A stretch of 5,142 nucleotides of DNA from Bacteroidia bacterium (GCA_016650355.1 JAENVX010000497.1:1-5142); one strand, 5' to 3'; positions 1-5,142 are shown, numbered from the stretch's first letter. Translations and numbers: made by a program. Notes: generated by a model from the sequence alone, not told the origin.

Positions 1-1054
1 GGCAGATATTCTTAACGAGCTGGCAATCAAGGAGCGTGAGGAGGTCATTGCTGGTCTTGACCCGGAGCTAAAATCACAGGTAATTGATCTGCTACGATAC
101 GATGATAATGTGGCGGGTGGAATTATGGCCAAGGAGTTAATCACGGCTCGTGAAGATTGGACGGTAGTTCAGTGCATAGATGAGATTCGGAAGCAAGCCG
201 AAAATGTTTCCAAATTTTATGCTGTATATGTAGTTGATGCTAACAATAAATTGATGGGAAGGGTTGCACTTCAGCAACTCATACTTACAGATTCCAGGAC
301 AATTGTAAAGGAAATTTACGATGATGACATTATTTCCGTTGAAACATATTTAGAGGACAGTGAAGTTGCAGAGATTATGAAAAAATATGACCTCGAATCT
401 GTGCCCGTTGTGAATGTTCAGGGGCAACTTGTTGGGAGAATTACAATTGATGATGTTGTAGATGTAATTACTGAACAAGCTGATGAGGATCGTCAACTTA
501 TGACAGGTATCTCTGAAGATGTTGAGGAGGATGACAGCGTTTGGCGTAATACGCGCGCCCGCCTGCCTTGGTTGTTGATAGGTGTGGTAGGAGGGATCAT
601 CAGCGCAAAATTCATGGGACTCTTTGAAGATCAGATTTTACAGGTTGTAGCCGTGGCAACCTTTATTCCGCTAATACAAGCAACGGGTGGAAATGTGGGA
701 ATTCAATCCTCTTCGATAGTAGTGCAAAGTTTGGCCAATCCTGGAATCGTTAATGATGGTCTCCTGAAAAGACTTTCCAAAGTATTTTTGGTTGCAATAT
801 TAAACGCTGTTATGCTTAGCTTGATCGTGTTGGCAGTAAACCTTGTATTGGGTGGTGATCAGAAGCTTTCCTTTGTAGTGTCCTTCGCGTTGTTCAGCGT
901 TGTAGTTATTGCTTCCTTTATTGGTACGATCACCCCTTTATTTCTCGATCGCCTTGGATTTAATCCTGCATTGGCCTCAGGGCCGTTTATCACAACGATC
1001 AACGATTTGCTGGGGTTAGGAATATATTTCCTAACGATTAATGTGCTTCTTTAG
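1..1054 (+). CDS. mgtE: Magnesium transporter MgtE, 5'-truncated by the window edge
   Basis: This is an MgtE-family Mg2+ channel of the inner membrane, which lets Mg2+ in and closes when cytosolic Mg2+ is high. The frame is open from base 2 with no stop, so the gene starts left of the window. About 350 codons remain of a usual ~450, with most of the N domain missing. The GTG at 110 is only the valine of the conserved segment NVAGGIM, not a start. Two CBS domains follow (about nt 128-298 and 305-484), ending in VGRITIDDVVDVI. The helix QADEDRQLMTGISEDVEEDD (nt 473-532) is the usual acidic plug/linker region. Five hydrophobic segments follow from about nt 563 to 1050. The pore signature ATGGNVGIQSSS is at nt 680-715. 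The aspartate of TTINDLLG (codon 1004-1006) matches the pore aspartate (Asp432 of the Thermus protein). The stop is TAG at 1052. Any upstream Mg2+ riboswitch or promoter is out of view. The family call is very secure. Confidence 0.97.
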   Translation, partial: ADILNELAIKEREEVIAGLDPELKSQVIDLLRYDDNVAGGIMAKELITAREDWTVVQCIDEIRKQAENVSKFYAVYVVDANNKLMGRVALQQLILTDSRTIVKEIYDDDIISVETYLEDSEVAEIMKKYDLESVPVVNVQGQLVGRITIDDVVDVITEQADEDRQLMTGISEDVEEDDSVWRNTRARLPWLLIGVVGGIISAKFMGLFEDQILQVVAVATFIPLIQATGGNVGIQSSSIVVQSLANPGIVNDGLLKRLSKVFLVAILNAVMLSLIVLAVNLVLGGDQKLSFVVSFALFSVVVIASFIGTITPLFLDRLGFNPALASGPFITTINDLLGLGIYFLTINVLL

Positions 1055-1068
1055 AATTCTGAGGCATT

Positions 1069-1128
1069 AAATTATTAGCCATGTAATATCTGATTTGATA
1101 TTGTATCTTGTTAGTTGGCTAATTATTT
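1069..1128. repeat. Nested AT-rich inverted repeats after mgtE
   Basis: Fifteen bases after the mgtE stop there is an outer inverted repeat, ATTAGCCA (1074-1081) against TGGCTAAT (1116-1123). Past one mismatch it extends to 1069 and 1128. Inside it is a hairpin of ten pairs, 1081-1090 with 1097-1106, including two G-T pairs and a 6-base loop. No T-tract follows, so it is not a canonical intrinsic terminator. It could end or protect the mgtE transcript, or be a regulator site ahead of the next gene. The pairing is seen directly; the role is unknown. The rest of the 1055-1173 gap shows only a weak promoter match. Confidence 0.4.
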
Positions 1129-1154
1129 CTACTATTGAGCCATTGTTATCTTTA
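1126..1154 (+). promoter_or_regulatory. Weak Bacteroidota-type promoter candidate for the pentapeptide-repeat gene
   Basis: TATCTTTA (1147-1154) matches the -7 consensus TAnnTTTG at all but the last base. TTTC (1126-1129) is a poor match to the upstream TTTG, and the 17-nt spacer is shorter than the usual 19-21. If used, transcription would start about 14 nt before the ATG at 1174. The gene may instead be read from mgtE. Confidence 0.25.
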
Positions 1155-1173
1155 AAATATTCGAGTAAACGTG

Positions 1174-2022
1174 ATGAAAACGCTCCTGGGCAAGTACGGA
1201 TTAAAGATTCAGGACAAGTTTAATGAAATCATTGAGAAACCCATACTCACTTCAGCTATTGTTCTCCTTCTGGTCACCATCATTGTAGGCGGACTAAGTC
1301 TGAAATACTACGTCAATGATTTTGAGACATTCTGGCCACAAATACTTACAGAAGCCCATGGAATGATATTCGACATTGCAGTGATTGGTATTTTGCTGTT
1401 TTGGCTGAATAAGAATGGTGAGACACGACAAAGGATCAAAACATACAAGGATGAGATTGACGATTTTCGATTATGGGAATCAGAAGAGGCAGCCTTTCGG
1501 ACTGTCGGTAACTTAAAGCGATTAAACCGGAGTAATATTTATGAAATCAATCTCGTCAATTGCTATTTGATAAAGACGAACCTCAATTATGTAAACCTGA
1601 AGGGATCGAATTTAAACTCAGCCAATATTTCCAATTCTTCTTTGATTGAAACCAACCTTGAAAACACTCGATTAAATCAGACCAATTTCGAGAATTCTAA
1701 TCTGAACCAGGCTAACCTCAACGCAGCGTATGCCAGTGGCGCAAATTTTAAAGATGCCTTTTTGATAAAATCTCAGTTTGAAGGGGCATTTCTAATTAAG
1801 ACTAATTTTGTAAATGCTTTTTTAATGGAGGCCAATTTGCAAAATAGTTATTTAATGGGCGCTGATTTTGAGAATGCAAGTTTATATAAAGCCGATTTGA
1901 GAGGAGCCAAGGGGCTGACAATAGACCAACTTGCCAAGGCTAAAACATTGTATCTCGCAAAATTTGATGAAGAAATCTTTGATCAGATTAAAATCAGTAT
2001 CCCTGAGTTGATAGGAAGCTAA
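1174..2022 (+). CDS. Membrane-anchored pentapeptide-repeat protein
   Basis: The 282-residue protein has three parts. First come two hydrophobic segments, residues ~26-46 and ~64-78, the second ending in the charged stretch WLNKNGETRQRIK. Next is a cytosol-like linker (~80-118, containing DDFRLWESEEAAFRTVGNLKRLNR-type sequence). Last is a repeat domain of 25 consecutive pentapeptides at residues 120-244, with Leu/Phe/Ile at the central position of all but one (an Ala in the AYASG unit). Such repeats are known to fold into a four-sided right-handed beta-helix; 25 units make about six coils. The tail GLTIDQLAKAKTLYLAKFD is a common ending after pentapeptide domains. ATG at 1174 is preferred over the adjoining GTG at 1171; an in-frame stop at 1153 rules out longer forms. 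No good Shine-Dalgarno is seen. The molecular function is unknown. Membrane helices argue against a free gyrase-protecting (Qnr-like) protein. The family call is strong; any role is open. Confidence 0.9.
   Translation: MKTLLGKYGLKIQDKFNEIIEKPILTSAIVLLLVTIIVGGLSLKYYVNDFETFWPQILTEAHGMIFDIAVIGILLFWLNKNGETRQRIKTYKDEIDDFRLWESEEAAFRTVGNLKRLNRSNIYEINLVNCYLIKTNLNYVNLKGSNLNSANISNSSLIETNLENTRLNQTNFENSNLNQANLNAAYASGANFKDAFLIKSQFEGAFLIKTNFVNAFLMEANLQNSYLMGADFENASLYKADLRGAKGLTIDQLAKAKTLYLAKFDEEIFDQIKISIPELIGS
1531..1905 (+). repeat. 25 tandem pentapeptide codon repeats (15-nt period)
   Basis: This stretch codes for 25 five-residue units of the A(N/D)LXX type with no register break. Within it, nt 1741-1890 shows a higher-order period of 30 nt (10 residues), five copies of the form xNFxxAFLIK (for example SQFEGAFLIK and TNFVNAFLME). 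That suggests recent duplication of two-unit blocks. The DNA copies have diverged, so the repeat is clearer in protein than in bases. Confidence 0.85.
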
Positions 2023-2036
2023 ATTGTATTTCCGTT

Positions 2037-2067
2037 TTTGCTTTAGTGGGATAATACTTTATCTTTG
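2037..2067 (+). promoter_or_regulatory. Bacteroidota-type promoter of greA
   Basis: TTTG at 2037-2040, a 19-nt spacer and TATCTTTG at 2060-2067 match the known Bacteroidota housekeeping sigma consensus (TTTG, 19-21 nt, TAnnTTTG) at every fixed position. The transcript should start near 2072-2076, giving a leader of about 115 nt before greA. The 10-bp perfect palindrome TTGTATACAA (2065-2074) covers the downstream end of the -7 element and the expected start site. It could be an operator or chance. Confidence 0.75.
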
Positions 2068-2078
2068 TATACAACAAT

Positions 2079-2117
2079 AAACAACGGTTTCGGCAACGAA
2101 GGCGTTGTTTCTTTTTT
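2079..2117 (+). terminator. Terminator-like hairpin and T-tract in the greA leader (putative attenuator)
   Basis: AAACAACG (2079-2086) pairs perfectly with CGTTGTTT (2103-2110). After one G-G mismatch the stem continues with TTTCG (2088-2092) against CGAAG (2097-2101), including a T-G pair, closed by the GNRA-type tetraloop GCAA. C and six Ts (2111-2117) follow at once. This has the form of an intrinsic terminator on the plus strand. It lies 57 nt after the pentapeptide gene stop, so it could end that transcript. But it is also just downstream of the greA promoter, so every greA transcript must cross it. It would then yield a short RNA of about 45 nt or a read-through greA mRNA. There is no T-tract in the minus direction. 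Confidence 0.7.
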
Positions 2118-2131
2118 GACTAAAGTTGAAT

Positions 2132-2145
2132 GCAAAAAGTTTTGC
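2132..2145 (+). repeat. Small inverted repeat in the greA leader
   Basis: GCAAAA and TTTTGC are separated by two bases. The gap is too short for a good RNA hairpin, so it is more likely a DNA site or chance. CAAAAA (2133-2138) could also pair with TTTTTG (2113-2118) of the terminator T-tract, an alternative leader fold. Both ideas are speculative. Confidence 0.25.
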
Positions 2146-2190
2146 GAAAGGTTAAGTTGGGTGTGCAGGAGATAAATATTTAGAAAAATT

Positions 2191-2667
2191 ATGAGCAGCA
2201 AAACATCGTATTATACCAAGGAAGGCCTGGAGAAGTTGACAAAGGAACATACCTACCTGAAGACAAAAGGTCGCGCGGATATTGCGCGTCAGATTGCCGA
2301 AGCGCGTGATAAAGGAGATCTTAGTGAGAACGCGGAGTATGACGCAGCTAAGGATGCCCAGGGACACCTTGAAGCGAAAATTGCACAGTTGGGAAATTTA
2401 CTGAGCAATGCCCGCCTGTTAGATGAAAATAATATTGATACATCAATTTGTTCCATTCTCTCTAAGGTTACTATTAAGAATAGGAAAAACGGGACGTCAT
2501 TCACGTATATGTTGGTGTCAGAGGAAGAGGCAGACTTGAAAGCAATGAAATTATCCACCCAATCACCAATTGGAAAAGGGCTGTTGGGTAAAAAAAAGGG
2601 AGACACTGCCAAAATCAAAACACCAGCAGGAGAAATTGAATTCGAAATCCTGAACATATCTGCCTAA
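2191..2667 (+). CDS. greA: Transcription elongation factor GreA
   Basis: GreA binds the secondary channel of RNA polymerase and stimulates cleavage of backtracked RNA, rescuing stalled complexes. At 158 residues it has the standard length. Residues 1-~75 form the coiled-coil finger. Its tip GDLSENAEYDAAKD carries the acidic pair D43 and E46, equivalent to E. coli D41 and E44, which hold the catalytic Mg2+. Residues ~80-158 form the FKBP-like domain with SPIGKGLLGKKKGD at 125-138. The ATG is fixed by an in-frame stop at 2173. AGGAGA (2167-2172) is about 18 nt upstream, too far to be a normal ribosome site. The gene has its own promoter and a terminator-like leader. The HIT gene follows 47 nt later, probably in one operon. 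An A8 run at 2590-2597 encodes three lysines where the family usually has KKVGD. Confidence 0.97.
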   Translation: MSSKTSYYTKEGLEKLTKEHTYLKTKGRADIARQIAEARDKGDLSENAEYDAAKDAQGHLEAKIAQLGNLLSNARLLDENNIDTSICSILSKVTIKNRKNGTSFTYMLVSEEEADLKAMKLSTQSPIGKGLLGKKKGDTAKIKTPAGEIEFEILNISA

Positions 2668-2681
2668 GTTTATTTTGCAAA

Positions 2682-2696
2682 CCAGAATCTTTCTGG
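2682..2696 (+). repeat. Small hairpin between greA and the HIT gene
   Basis: CCAGAA (2682-2687) pairs with TTCTGG (2691-2696) across a 3-base loop. TTG (2675-2677) and CAA (2697-2699) can extend it past a bulge. The T-tract at 2708-2714 starts 12 nt further on, too far for a normal intrinsic terminator. It may partly reduce read-through or act as an mRNA processing or stability element. Confidence 0.3.
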
Positions 2697-2714
2697 CAAT
2701 CTGACACTTTTTTT

Positions 2715-3116
2715 ATGCCAAGTATTTTCTCAAAAATAATAAGCCGTGAAATACCTGGTCACATTGTGGCAGAAGATGAGCGGTTCATTGCCATTTTAGA
2801 TATCATGCCGTTGGTGATGGGTCATGTACTCATTATACCGAAGAAGGAAGTTGACTATATTTTTGACATTGATGACGATTCTCTTGGTGCTATAAATGTT
2901 TTTTCGAAAAAGGTAGCGCACGCAATAAAAAAGGTTGTTCCCTGCAAACGGATTGGTGTTGCTGTTATTGGATTGGAAGTACCTCATGCTCATATTCATT
3001 TAATTCCTATGAATACTGTTTCGGACTTAAACTTCAGCAGAGAGAAACTCAAACCTAGTCAGGTGGAATTGGAAGTTGTGGCGAATAAAATTCGCAAGGC
3101 ATACGGAGAGCAGTAG
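2715..3116 (+). CDS. HIT-family (histidine triad) nucleotide-binding hydrolase
   Basis: This is a cytoplasmic HIT protein of the HINT type. The family hydrolyses or transfers nucleotidyl groups from small substrates such as AMP-lysine or adenosine phosphoramidates; the physiological substrate is usually unknown. The length of 133 residues is typical. The N-terminus SIFSKIISREIP is the usual HIT opening. GHVLIIPKKEVD (36-47) is the conserved GHxLxxPK strand. The triad is H91, H93 and H95 in VPHAHIHLIP, H93 being the expected nucleophile. The segment before it reads GVAVIGLEVPHAH, without the Asn and Gln of the common GLN...GQ.V.H.H form. I recall this variant in Bacteroidota HIT proteins, so it is likely a subfamily trait and not damage. 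No clear Shine-Dalgarno precedes the ATG, which follows a T-rich stretch. It probably shares the greA transcript. The stop is TAG at 3114. Confidence 0.94.
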   Translation: MPSIFSKIISREIPGHIVAEDERFIAILDIMPLVMGHVLIIPKKEVDYIFDIDDDSLGAINVFSKKVAHAIKKVVPCKRIGVAVIGLEVPHAHIHLIPMNTVSDLNFSREKLKPSQVELEVVANKIRKAYGEQ

Positions 3117-3180
3117 ATGAATTCTAATAAAGATTCTTCTTAATGGATTTTCTGATAACAATCTTCCGCGCTTCACAAGT
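3117..3180. other. Convergent intergenic junction, no clear terminator
   Basis: Sixty-four bases separate the stop of the HIT gene (plus) from the stop of gpsA (minus). I find only very short self-complementary pieces (AAGA/TCTT near 3130) and no stem with a T-tract in either direction. Termination may be Rho-dependent or occur inside the opposing gene. Confidence 0.4.
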
Positions 3181-4236
3181 CTAAAGAAAGTTAATATCGA
3201 CATTTAGAGGATACCGCATTAGGTATTGAACTGCATCTTCCACTGTCAAATCTTGAAAAAGAACTTTATAAAGAGTTTCAGTAATCATCGCCCTTACCTT
3301 ATAGAAATCCGCACATTTTTTTACGATGCGTATGGTGTTTATGCCCTCGGCAACTTCCTCCATATTTTCTAAAATTTCAGAAAGTTTCTCTCCTTTTGCC
3401 AAACGATAACCAACTGTGAAGTTTCTGCTCATAGGACTATTACAAGTAGCCACCAAATCTCCAATGCCAGCAACGCCAAGGAATGCGCTGGTGTTGCCAC
3501 CTAGTGCTTTGCCTAAATGCACCATCTCTACTGCTCCTCTGCTAATGAGGAGTCCCTTTGCATTTTCACCATGGCCTAATCCACTAAGAGCACCTGAGGC
3601 GATAGCAATAATATTCTTTAGTACCCCTGCTAATTCAACACCAACAAGGTCTCTGTTTTCGTATACCTGAAATCTATCGTTGCGTAAAAGTTTTTTTCCG
3701 GTTTGTATGACTTCATTGTATGGTGAAGCAACCACGGTAGCCCCAGGTTGACGTAGTGCCAATTCCTTTGCGAGATTTGGACCAGCAAGGCAACCCACCC
3801 TAACAACTACACTTTCTTCCCGTATTACTTCGCTCATGGTTTTCACCTGACTGCGATTTAATTGAGTTACGGTTTCAATGGTTTGCCCTTTTGGCAGTGT
3901 AATATCAAGACCTTTCGTACCATGAATTAGAATGTGGTAGGGATGAAGATAGGGTGATAACTTCTTCATCATAGTGCGGAAATGTTCGGAAGGAACGATG
4001 GGGAAAATAACATCGCATTGACTTGCCAGGTATTCCATGTCATTTGTTGGAATAACCTGTTTGCTCATTTTATGACCTCGGTTTTCCCGGCTGTCTAAAA
4101 TTTGCTGCATCACCTTTTCATCGCGGACGTACAATAGCACTTTCCGGTTGCGTGCAATAATGTTAGCTATTACCGAGCCAAAATTGCCTGCACCTATAAC
4201 ACCAATTGGTTTATCAGATGAGCTTTTCGAGGTCAT
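3181..4236 (-). CDS. gpsA: Glycerol-3-phosphate dehydrogenase [NAD(P)+]
   Basis: GpsA reduces dihydroxyacetone phosphate to sn-glycerol-3-phosphate with NAD(P)H in the cytoplasm, giving the backbone for phospholipids. The protein is 351 residues from the ATG at 4236 (family ~330-350). The Rossmann motif GAGNFG is at 15-20 and CDVIFPIVPSEHFR, the NAD-domain VPS segment, at about 74-87. AGPNLAKE is at 151-158, the catalytic lysine K207 in ELAGVLKN, and AGIGDLVATC at 256-265. The substrate-binding R271/N272 lie in SRNFTVG, and EEVAEGINT at ~293-301. All key residues are present. A TTG at 4245 would add three residues, but the ATG is preferred, with AGG 5-7 bases upstream. The start overlaps the end of the upstream acyltransferase gene by 23 nt, so translation is probably coupled and there is no separate promoter in the junction. 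Confidence 0.96.
   Translation of the reverse strand: MTSKSSSDKPIGVIGAGNFGSVIANIIARNRKVLLYVRDEKVMQQILDSRENRGHKMSKQVIPTNDMEYLASQCDVIFPIVPSEHFRTMMKKLSPYLHPYHILIHGTKGLDITLPKGQTIETVTQLNRSQVKTMSEVIREESVVVRVGCLAGPNLAKELALRQPGATVVASPYNEVIQTGKKLLRNDRFQVYENRDLVGVELAGVLKNIIAIASGALSGLGHGENAKGLLISRGAVEMVHLGKALGGNTSAFLGVAGIGDLVATCNSPMSRNFTVGYRLAKGEKLSEILENMEEVAEGINTIRIVKKCADFYKVRAMITETLYKVLFQDLTVEDAVQYLMRYPLNVDINFL
4214..4236 (-). other. 23-nt overlap of acyltransferase 3' end and gpsA start
   Basis: The acyltransferase TGA (4216-4214) lies inside the gpsA reading frame, 20 nt past the gpsA ATG (4236-4234). Ribosomes ending the first gene pass directly over the gpsA start site. This arrangement usually gives translational coupling and fixed stoichiometry. 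Confidence 0.8.
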
Positions 4237-5142
4237 AGCCTGCAAGGCGGTTGTGATAATAGTAGAGGACGTTTAGGTCTTGCGTGATGATGTTACCTTT
4301 TTTGTTTTTTAATAGCGGGCGGTGGATGTGAAAGATGCCTACATTATCAATACCACGATTAATGACAAGGTCCGCATCACCCTTTAAATGTGTCGCATAG
4401 TGCACCTGATCCTCGTTGCCAAGCCTGTAAACTTCTTTTCTAAGCCGTTTGAATGTTTCTTTAAACTCGTTGTAATCAATTTCAAGATCCTCTTCAGGTA
4501 ATCTCAAGAAACCGAATAGATCCAGTTTAGGATGCCTCTTTTGCCACATCTCAAATGCAATAAAGGCGACTAGATGGCTAGCAAAAATCCGGTTAATCCT
4601 GTGATATTCTTTTACAATCTTTTGACTGAGCATGCGCGTATATTCATGCTCGCGCTGTTCGTCTTCTATTACTTTTCCATTGGTTAAAAAATAATCTCTT
4701 GTGTCTATTATTCTTCCATTAGCGTCAAGACTATTTCCGTTTTCATCTACGTAGTTACCCATCACATCCAGGCCCCGACCAATCGAAACAGAAATGTTAG
4801 AGCCCTTCGTAAAAAATTTGAACATGAACTTGATCAATTGAAAACTTCCATAATTATCCTGCTCAGGAAAATAGCGATCCTGGCCTTTTACTTGCAAATA
4901 GTCTTCAATAAGGTCTGGAGCCTCTAAGACGAAATGGTAATTCAGCGTAACGGGAACAACGAAAATCTTTCGCACATTACCATCTGGATTTTCTAAATAT
5001 AGATTTCGCTGTGCTTCAACTGAGGTACTCAAAAGACCTAGTTTCAGTTGTTTTTCAAGCATACCCGATCGTGATCTGGTGCCTCCCGGAAAAAACAAAC
5101 TGTGCGCGCCCTTTTGTAGCGCAACATTGGAATACATCTTGA
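4214..5142 (-). CDS. Glycerolipid acyltransferase (PlsB/PlsC-type), 5'-truncated by the window edge
   Basis: This is a membrane-associated acyltransferase of the PlsB/PlsC superfamily, which transfers fatty acyl groups to glycerol-3-phosphate or lysophosphatidate. The frame is open to the right edge and the ATG at 5135-5137 is internal, because motif I (NHxxxxD) and motif II must lie beyond the window. Counting from that Met, motif III is FFPGGTRSRSG at 15-25, and its double arginine context is closer to PlsB (EGGRSRTG) than to PlsC (FPEGTRS). Motif IV is VVPVTLNYHFVLEA at 60-73. ISVSIGRGLDVMGN (115-128) resembles the 'GxPLD' strand after motif IV. The C-terminal ~150 residues are helical and charged, with no clear membrane segment. 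Motif III has Gly where Glu is usual. The gene runs into gpsA, which makes glycerol-3-phosphate, favouring a first-step (G3P) enzyme. A 1-acyl-G3P enzyme is possible, so no symbol is given. Confidence 0.85.
   Translation of the reverse strand, partial: KMYSNVALQKGAHSLFFPGGTRSRSGMLEKQLKLGLLSTSVEAQRNLYLENPDGNVRKIFVVPVTLNYHFVLEAPDLIEDYLQVKGQDRYFPEQDNYGSFQLIKFMFKFFTKGSNISVSIGRGLDVMGNYVDENGNSLDANGRIIDTRDYFLTNGKVIEDEQREHEYTRMLSQKIVKEYHRINRIFASHLVAFIAFEMWQKRHPKLDLFGFLRLPEEDLEIDYNEFKETFKRLRKEVYRLGNEDQVHYATHLKGDADLVINRGIDNVGIFHIHRPLLKNKKGNIITQDLNVLYYYHNRLAGYDLEKLI

Noticed and set aside
110..112. GTG as the start of the magnesium transporter
   Set aside because: The frame is open to the left edge and the upstream residues match the MgtE N domain; the GTG encodes a valine within the conserved NVAGGIM segment.
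1171..1173. GTG start one codon before the ATG of the pentapeptide gene
   Set aside because: The adjoining ATG is the stronger start codon and the difference is one residue; neither has a clear ribosome site, so GTG cannot be fully excluded.
1531..1905. Tandem repeat region considered as a CRISPR or satellite array
   Set aside because: The periodicity is 15/30 nt within a coding frame and follows pentapeptide codons; there are no spacers.
2152..2657. Minus-strand open frames opposite greA
   Set aside because: They lie wholly or mostly antisense to a clear greA gene and show no recognisable domain; they are coding shadows.
2796..2999. Minus-strand open frame opposite the HIT gene
   Set aside because: It is a shadow of a gene with an intact histidine triad, and its sequence is low in plausible structure.
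3117..3143. Eight-codon ATG open frame right after the HIT stop
   Set aside because: It is too short to support, with no ribosome site or conserved feature.
3416..3670. Plus-strand open frame opposite gpsA
   Set aside because: It is antisense to conserved gpsA motifs, proline-rich in the manner of shadow frames, with no family resemblance.
4237..4245. TTG start for gpsA
   Set aside because: The ATG at 4236 has an AGG at suitable spacing and places the glycine loop at a normal distance from the N-terminus.

Overview
The window looks like chromosomal DNA of a member of the Bacteroidota. Three things point there. First, a match to the characteristic Bacteroidota promoter (TTTG, 19-nt spacer, TAnnTTTG) lies upstream of greA. 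Second, most starts lack a well-placed Shine-Dalgarno sequence. Third, the GreA and HIT proteins look, from memory, like Bacteroidota members of their families. Within the phylum a Cytophagales-like source is plausible but only a guess. Most of the content is housekeeping; there is no mobile element, CRISPR array, tRNA or rRNA.

Layout, left to right. (1) Positions 1-1054, plus strand: the 3' three quarters of an MgtE-type magnesium channel gene, cut by the left edge. It is followed by a 119-bp gap to the next start, holding AT-rich inverted repeats. (2) 1174-2022, plus: a membrane-anchored pentapeptide-repeat protein with 25 in-register repeats. (3) 2023-2190: the greA control region, with a good Bacteroidota promoter followed at once by a terminator-like hairpin and a T-tract. 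(4) 2191-2667 greA and 2715-3116 a HIT-family protein, both plus and probably one operon. (5) A 64-bp convergent junction. (6) On the minus strand, a glycerolipid acyltransferase (cut by the right edge) runs into gpsA with a 23-nt overlap.

Functionally, the right-hand pair makes one coherent unit. GpsA makes sn-glycerol-3-phosphate from dihydroxyacetone phosphate, and the acyltransferase is of the family that acylates glycerol-3-phosphate or lysophosphatidate. The gene overlap suggests coupled translation of successive phospholipid-synthesis steps. GreA and the HIT protein share a transcription unit whose leader looks able to terminate early. That is reminiscent of the E. coli greA leader, which yields the short GraL RNAs, and it is the most interesting regulatory signal here. 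The pentapeptide protein is the least understood gene. No completely novel multi-gene system was seen.
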